A stretch of 8,924 nucleotides of DNA from DATGKD01 sp035294855 (lineage in GTDB: Bacteria > Actinomycetota > Acidimicrobiia > Acidimicrobiales > UBA8190). Both the position numbers and the translations under genes were made by a program. The notes beneath the pieces are model-generated. The model was not told the origin of the DNA. It ran no database searches and saw only the letters and a list, made by a program, of their open reading frames with translations. This document shows positions 5,667-8,924 of this stretch, in pieces. Within the stretch, counting starts at the first letter, position 1, and every line of letters starts with the position of its first letter. The stretch is taken from positions 1-8,924 of the forward strand of contig DATGKD010000036.1 of NCBI GenBank assembly GCA_035294855.1. The letters are read 5' to 3'.

Positions 5667-6917
5667 TCAGGCTTCGATGAGCCGCCCGTGGAGGTAGTCG
5701 TCGTAGGCGCCCAGGTCGAGCAGGCCGTGGCCCGAGTACGAGAACAGGATCACCTTCTCCTCGCCTGACTCGCGCGCCGCGAGCGCCTCGTCGATGACGG
5801 CGCGGATGGCGTGGGCCGTCTCCGGGGCGGGAATGGTGCCCTCGGTCCGCGCGAACTGCACGGCGGCGTCGAAGACCTTGCCCTGGGGGTACGCCGTGGC
5901 GCGGATGCGGCCGTTCTTCACGAGGTTGCAGATGATCGGCGCGTCGCCGTGGTAGCGGAGACCGCCGGCGTGGATCGGCGGAGGCACGAAATCGTGACCG
6001 AGGGTGTACATGGCGAGCAACGGTGTCATCCCCGCCGTGTCGCCGAAGTCGTACTCGAATCGACCCTCGGTGAGCGTCGGGCACGACGACGGCTCGACGG
6101 CGAGCAGATCCACGCCGTCGTCGGGGACATAGGGCAATGAGATGCCGCCGAAGTTGGAACCGCCACCACAGGATCCGATGACCATGTCGGGACGAGCCTC
6201 GCCCGCCATGCCGAGCTGCTCCTTGGCTTCCAGTCCGATGACCGTCTGGTGCAACAGGACGTGGTTGAGCACCGACCCCAGGGAGTAGTGGCTGTCGGCA
6301 TTCGACGCCGCGTCGCGCACGGCATCGCTGATCGCCGTGCCGAGCGAGCCGGGGTGTTCGGGGTCGTCGACAGGGGAGGGCTCGACGCTCGCCCCCCAGA
6401 CCTCCATCATCACCCTGCGGTACGGCTTCTGTTCGTACGAGGCGCGCACCATGTACACCTTGCACTCCAGGTCGAAGCGGCCGCAGGCGAACGCGAGCGC
6501 ACTGCCCCACTGACCCGCACCCGTCTCGGTCGTGAGGCGCGCCACGTCCTCCTCTTTGTTGTAGAAGGCCTGCGCGACCGCGGTGTTTGGCTTGTGGGAG
6601 CCCGCCGGGGACACCGATTCGTCCTTGTAGTAGATGCGGGCCGGCGTGCCGAGCGCCTCCTCCAATCGGGTGGCACGCACGAGCGGCGTCGGTCGCCACG
6701 CGCGCAGCACGTCCAGGACCTCGCCGGGGATGTCGATCCACGGATCGGCGGACATCTCCTGGCCGATGAGCGCCATGGGGAACAGCGGCGACAGGTCGTC
6801 GGGGCCGACCGGCTCCCGCGTCGCCGGGTGCAGCGGCGGCTGCAGTGGCTCGGGAAGATGGGGGGCGACGTTGAACCAGGCGCTCGGCAGGCGGTCGTCA
6901 GGGAGGATGAAACGCAT
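5667..6917 (-). CDS. trpB2: tryptophan synthase beta chain, TrpB2 type (TrpB-like PLP-dependent enzyme)
   Basis: A 416-residue fold-type II PLP enzyme predicted to join indole and serine to tryptophan in the cytoplasm. Lys109 in GSHKPNTA forms the PLP Schiff base; Glu131 in ETGAGQWG is the catalytic acid; CGGGSNFGG (250-258) cups the PLP phosphate; the C-terminus has [16 protein letters not shown]. The GSHKPN form, an N-terminal extension with [20 protein letters not shown] and the length mark the TrpB2 subgroup rather than canonical TrpB1. No trpA, trpC or other tryptophan gene is present here, as is common for TrpB2; such proteins may act alone, salvaging indole or serving another beta-substitution. 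The ATG at 6915-6917 is chosen for the AAGGAGG before it and because similarity begins there, although the frame is open upstream. It is divergent from the HAD phosphatase. Confidence 0.93.
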   Translation of the reverse strand: MRFILPDDRLPSAWFNVAPHLPEPLQPPLHPATREPVGPDDLSPLFPMALIGQEMSADPWIDIPGEVLDVLRAWRPTPLVRATRLEEALGTPARIYYKDESVSPAGSHKPNTAVAQAFYNKEEDVARLTTETGAGQWGSALAFACGRFDLECKVYMVRASYEQKPYRRVMMEVWGASVEPSPVDDPEHPGSLGTAISDAVRDAASNADSHYSLGSVLNHVLLHQTVIGLEAKEQLGMAGEARPDMVIGSCGGGSNFGGISLPYVPDDGVDLLAVEPSSCPTLTEGRFEYDFGDTAGMTPLLAMYTLGHDFVPPPIHAGGLRYHGDAPIICNLVKNGRIRATAYPQGKVFDAAVQFARTEGTIPAPETAHAIRAVIDEALAARESGEEKVILFSYSGHGLLDLGAYDDYLHGRLIEA

Positions 6918-6921
6918 GGGG

Positions 6922-6928
6922 CCTCCTT
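6922..6928 (-). promoter_or_regulatory. ribosome binding site of trpB2
   Basis: AAGGAGG on the minus strand, 4 bases before the ATG at 6917. The spacing is short but the match is strong, and it decides between this ATG and several upstream in-frame candidates. A TACAGT hexamer on the same strand at 6961-6966 could be the -10 (identical to that of the radical SAM gene), but no convincing -35 was found. Confidence 0.75.
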
Positions 6929-7013
6929 CGTGCCATGGCGGGCCGTGGTCCGCGCGACGCACTGTACCGGCGAGCCTGCATGACCCCCGGGGGACGTCTG
7001 CCAGCATGGCGCC

Positions 7014-7793
7014 GTGGGCGACGGCGTGACGACGCAGGCCGCAGGGCGGTGGGTCATCGACCTCGACGGGGTCATCTGGCTCGCCGGCGAGCCGATTGCC
7101 GGTTCGGCCGAAGCCATCACCCGTCTGCGCGCCGCGGGCTACGCCGTCACGTTCGCCACGAACAATTCGTCGCCGACCGTCGACGAGCTCGTCGGCCGTC
7201 TGACGCACGCGGGGATCAGTGCCGGTCCCGAGGACATCGTGACGTCCTCACAAGCGGCGGCCTCGATTCTCGAGCCCGGGTCGAGCGCGGTTGTCTGCGG
7301 GGACGAGGGTGTCCTCGAGGCGTTGCAGATCCGTCGGGTGCGAGTCGTCCCGCATGCGCCCGCTGACGCGGTGGTGGTCGGGTGGACCAGACGCTTCGAC
7401 TTCTTCCTGCTCACGACGGCGGCGGCCGCGGTCCGTGCCGGTGCCCGGCTCGTGGGCACGAACGAAGACGCCACCCATCCGACTCCGGACGGACTGCAGC
7501 CCGGCGGTGGGGCGCTGCTCGCGGCGGTGTCCACCGCCGCGCAAGCCGAGCCCGAGGTCGCCGGCAAGCCGCATCCACCGTTCGTCTCGCTCCTTCGGGC
7601 TCGCGCTCCCGACGCGGTCATGGTGGTGGGCGACCGCCCCTCGACCGACGGTGTCCTCGCCCAGCGCCTCGGCGTGCCGTTCGCACTCGTCCGCACCGGG
7701 GTCACCTCCGACGGCCGTGAGCCGATGGTGGTCGAACCGGATCACACCGCGCCGGACCTTCTGTCACTCGTCACGCGGCGCGTCGAGCAGTGA
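7014..7793 (+). CDS. HAD superfamily IIA hydrolase (NagD/PGP-like phosphatase), likely Rv1692-type glycerol-3-phosphate phosphatase
   Basis: A 259-residue HAD phosphatase with all four motifs: DLDGVIW (Asp16 nucleophile, Asp18 acid/base), TNNSS (motif II), the C2-type cap between motifs II and III ([20 protein letters not shown] is typical of subclass IIA), GKPHPP (motif III Lys) and VGDRPSTD (motif IV, Mg binding). Its place two genes before tlyA matches M. tuberculosis Rv1692, shown to be a glycerol-3-phosphate phosphatase in phospholipid head-group recycling. That substrate is inferred from position and family, and this protein lacks the roughly 90-residue C-terminal extension of Rv1692. 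Two starts are possible, GTG 7014 and GTG 7026; neither has a Shine-Dalgarno sequence. The second overlaps the stop of a 7-codon ATG reading frame (7006-7029) as GTGA. Both leave the catalytic domain intact. Confidence 0.9.
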   Translation: MGDGVTTQAAGRWVIDLDGVIWLAGEPIAGSAEAITRLRAAGYAVTFATNNSSPTVDELVGRLTHAGISAGPEDIVTSSQAAASILEPGSSAVVCGDEGVLEALQIRRVRVVPHAPADAVVVGWTRRFDFFLLTTAAAAVRAGARLVGTNEDATHPTPDGLQPGGGALLAAVSTAAQAEPEVAGKPHPPFVSLLRARAPDAVMVVGDRPSTDGVLAQRLGVPFALVRTGVTSDGREPMVVEPDHTAPDLLSLVTRRVEQ

Positions 7794-7831
7794 ATCGAGG
7801 CGAGTGAACCGCGGCGGTGTGGCCGCAACCC

Positions 7832-7869
7832 TTGCCGTCTGCGTGAGCTGGGCCATAGCGTGTGCGCGA
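7832..7869 (+). promoter_or_regulatory. probable leaderless promoter of the phasin-like gene
   Basis: TTGCCG (7832-7837) and TAGCGT (7856-7861) are 18 bases apart and match -35 and TAnnnT -10 elements. Seven bases after the -10 is the A of ATG 7869. There is no Shine-Dalgarno sequence, and the 75-base gap after the HAD gene contains no other recognisable element. The arrangement repeats that of the radical SAM promoter. Confidence 0.55.
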
Positions 7870-8381
7870 TGAGCGAGAACGATGGACTGAAGCGGTACCT
7901 CGAAGCGGGCATGGCCCTCACCCAGATCACACGGGCACGCGCCGAAGAGCTCGTGCGCGAGCTGATCAAGACCGGTGAGATCGAGCGCCAGCGTGCCCAG
8001 GACTGGGTCGAGGACCTCATGAAGGTGAGCCGGGAGCGGTCCGAGGCCCTCGTCGCCACGGTGCGGGGCGAGGTGCGCCAGCAGCTCAAGGAGCTCGGGT
8101 TCACCAACGTCGAAGACCTGGCTCGCCGGGTGGCCGAGATCCTGTCCCGGTCGTCGGCAGCAGCACGCAAGGCGACGGGTCGCACCGTGAAGAAGGCGCG
8201 CAGTGCCGGTGCCCGAACGGCCAAGAAGACGACCAAGAAGGCGACGGGCAAGAAAGCCGCCGCCGCCAAGAAGGCGTCCGCCGCCAAGAGGGCGTCAGGA
8301 GCCAAAAAGGCGGGCGCCAAGACGGCCGGTGCCAAGAAGGCATCCGGTGCCAAGAAGGCCGCCAAGAGGGCCGGGGCCTGA
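7869..8381 (+). CDS. phasin-like (PHA synthesis regulator type) protein with histone H1-like Lys/Ala-rich tail
   Basis: A 170-residue two-part protein. Residues 5-95 are an amphipathic helical/coiled-coil region (LKRYLEAGMALTQITRARAE, ELVRELIKTGEIERQRAQDW, then VEDLMK, RSEALVATVRGEVRQQLKEL and LARRVAEIL), which fits the small phasin-like family COG3937 of actinobacteria. From about residue 97 to the end it is almost only Ala, Lys, Gly, Arg, Thr and Ser in KKA/AKKA-type repeats, like histone H1 tails and the tail of PhaF, which tethers polyester granules to the nucleoid. DNA binding through the tail is therefore likely; granule association is only family-based. ATG 7869 is preferred over GTG 7860 because of the promoter position. 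It overlaps tlyA by four bases. In mycobacteria a small gene also sits between the phosphatase and tlyA. The repetitive tail DNA may vary in length between strains. Confidence 0.8.
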   Translation: MSENDGLKRYLEAGMALTQITRARAEELVRELIKTGEIERQRAQDWVEDLMKVSRERSEALVATVRGEVRQQLKELGFTNVEDLARRVAEILSRSSAAARKATGRTVKKARSAGARTAKKTTKKATGKKAAAAKKASAAKRASGAKKAGAKTAGAKKASGAKKAAKRAGA

Positions 8382-8924
8382 CACCTTCCGTCACGCGCCG
8401 CCGGCTCGACACCGAGCTCGTGCGGCGGGGCCTCGCCCGTTCACGCGAGGACGCGCGCGAGCTCGTGGAGCGGCACGCGGTGCTCGTGAGTGGGGCGGTA
8501 GCCGACAAGCCGAGCCGCCTCGTGGCGGTGTCGGACCCGGTGATCGTCGCCGCGGATCGACCACGTTTCGTGTCACGCGCCGGCGAAAAGCTGTGGGCCG
8601 CCCTCGAGGCCTTCGCGGTCGACGCGACGGACAGGCGTTGCCTCGACGCCGGCGCGTCCACCGGAGGGTTCACGGACTGCCTCCTCCGACGGGGTGCTCG
8701 ATCGGTTGTCGCCGTCGACGTCGGCTACGGCCAGCTGGCGTCGACGCTGGCCGGCGACCCCCGCGTCGAGGTGAGGGACCGGACCAACGTCCGCGACCTG
8801 ACGCTCGCCGACATAGGCGGCGTCCCGTTCGAACTGGTCGTGGCCGACCTGTCGTTCATCTCGCTCGCGACCGTGGCCGCGCGTTTGGCGGCCGACCTCG
8901 CGCAACCGGGCGCCGCGGTGATCG
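8378..8924 (+). CDS. tlyA: TlyA, 16S/23S rRNA (cytidine-2'-O)-methyltransferase, 5' part (runs off the window)
   Basis: The first 182 codons of TlyA. Residues 6-60 are the S4 RNA-binding domain (TRRRLDTELVRRGLARSRED, then GAVADKPSRLV). From about 64 the FtsJ/RrmJ-like methyltransferase begins: SRAGEKLWAALEAF with the conserved Lys71, SAM-binding CLDAGASTGGFTDCLL (88-103), AVDVGYGQL, and VVADLSFISL with the catalytic Asp. In mycobacteria TlyA methylates C1409 of 16S and C1920 of 23S rRNA and its loss gives capreomycin resistance. No ATG, GTG or TTG lies upstream of the S4 domain; GTC stands where other TlyA start. CTG 8378 overlaps the preceding stop as CTGA and follows AAGAGGG (8364-8370) by 7 bases, so it is the best start. 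The first downstream GTG would cut into the S4 domain. Expression is probably coupled to the phasin-like gene. Confidence 0.93.
   Translation, partial: MTPSVTRRRLDTELVRRGLARSREDARELVERHAVLVSGAVADKPSRLVAVSDPVIVAADRPRFVSRAGEKLWAALEAFAVDATDRRCLDAGASTGGFTDCLLRRGARSVVAVDVGYGQLASTLAGDPRVEVRDRTNVRDLTLADIGGVPFELVVADLSFISLATVAARLAADLAQPGAAVI

Noticed and set aside
8160..8376. Satellite or CRISPR-like repeat from recurring GCCAAGAAGG words
   Set aside because: The words are irregularly spaced and encode the Ala-Lys-Lys repeats of the phasin-like protein, so the pattern is explained by the coding sequence.

Overview
The window is high-GC DNA read as an Actinomycetota chromosome. The evidence is strong third-position G/C bias, -10 boxes of the TAnnnT type placed so that transcripts would be leaderless, an Rv2578c-type radical SAM protein, and the order HAD phosphatase / small gene / tlyA that mycobacteria also show. 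An acidimicrobial source is possible but cannot be fixed from this sequence. No RNA gene, CRISPR array, insertion sequence, phage gene or integrase was seen. The longest stretch without a gene is about 217 bases.

Layout. (1) Bases 1-560, plus strand: the C-terminal part of a Gfo/Idh/MocA oxidoreductase. (2) Bases 562-4407, minus strand, in transcription order: a secreted, membrane-anchored subtilisin (S8), a 217-base spacer with a 13-bp tandem repeat, a Tat-type exported protein of the dimethylformamidase-large-subunit-like family, and a flavodoxin-fold protein joined to it by a 4-base overlap. (3) Bases 4408-4565: a divergent control region with an inverted repeat and a textbook LexA/SOS box inside a promoter. 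(4) Bases 4566-5654, plus: a radical SAM protein of the spore-photoproduct-lyase-like Rv2578c family. (5) Bases 5667-6917, minus: a TrpB2-type tryptophan synthase beta chain. (6) Bases 7014-8924, plus: a HAD-IIA sugar/glycerol-phosphate phosphatase, a phasin-like protein with a histone-H1-like Lys/Ala tail, and the 5' part of tlyA (rRNA 2'-O-methyltransferase).

How it fits together. The radical SAM gene looks like a DNA-damage-induced gene: the operator lies between its -35 and -10, the ATG falls at the expected transcription start, and the protein carries a clamp-binding-like QPMLF near its N-terminus. The phasin-like gene also seems to have a leaderless promoter, so tlyA is probably expressed from both that promoter and read-through. 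The S8 protease, exported DMFase-like protein and flavodoxin form a cell-envelope-directed set of unknown purpose.

The most unusual general feature is start-codon use. Two genes (flavodoxin, tlyA) have no usable ATG/GTG/TTG at the right place, yet each has a CTG overlapping the upstream stop as CTGA. A third gene (the Tat-exported protein) also has CTG as the only candidate that keeps its signal peptide.
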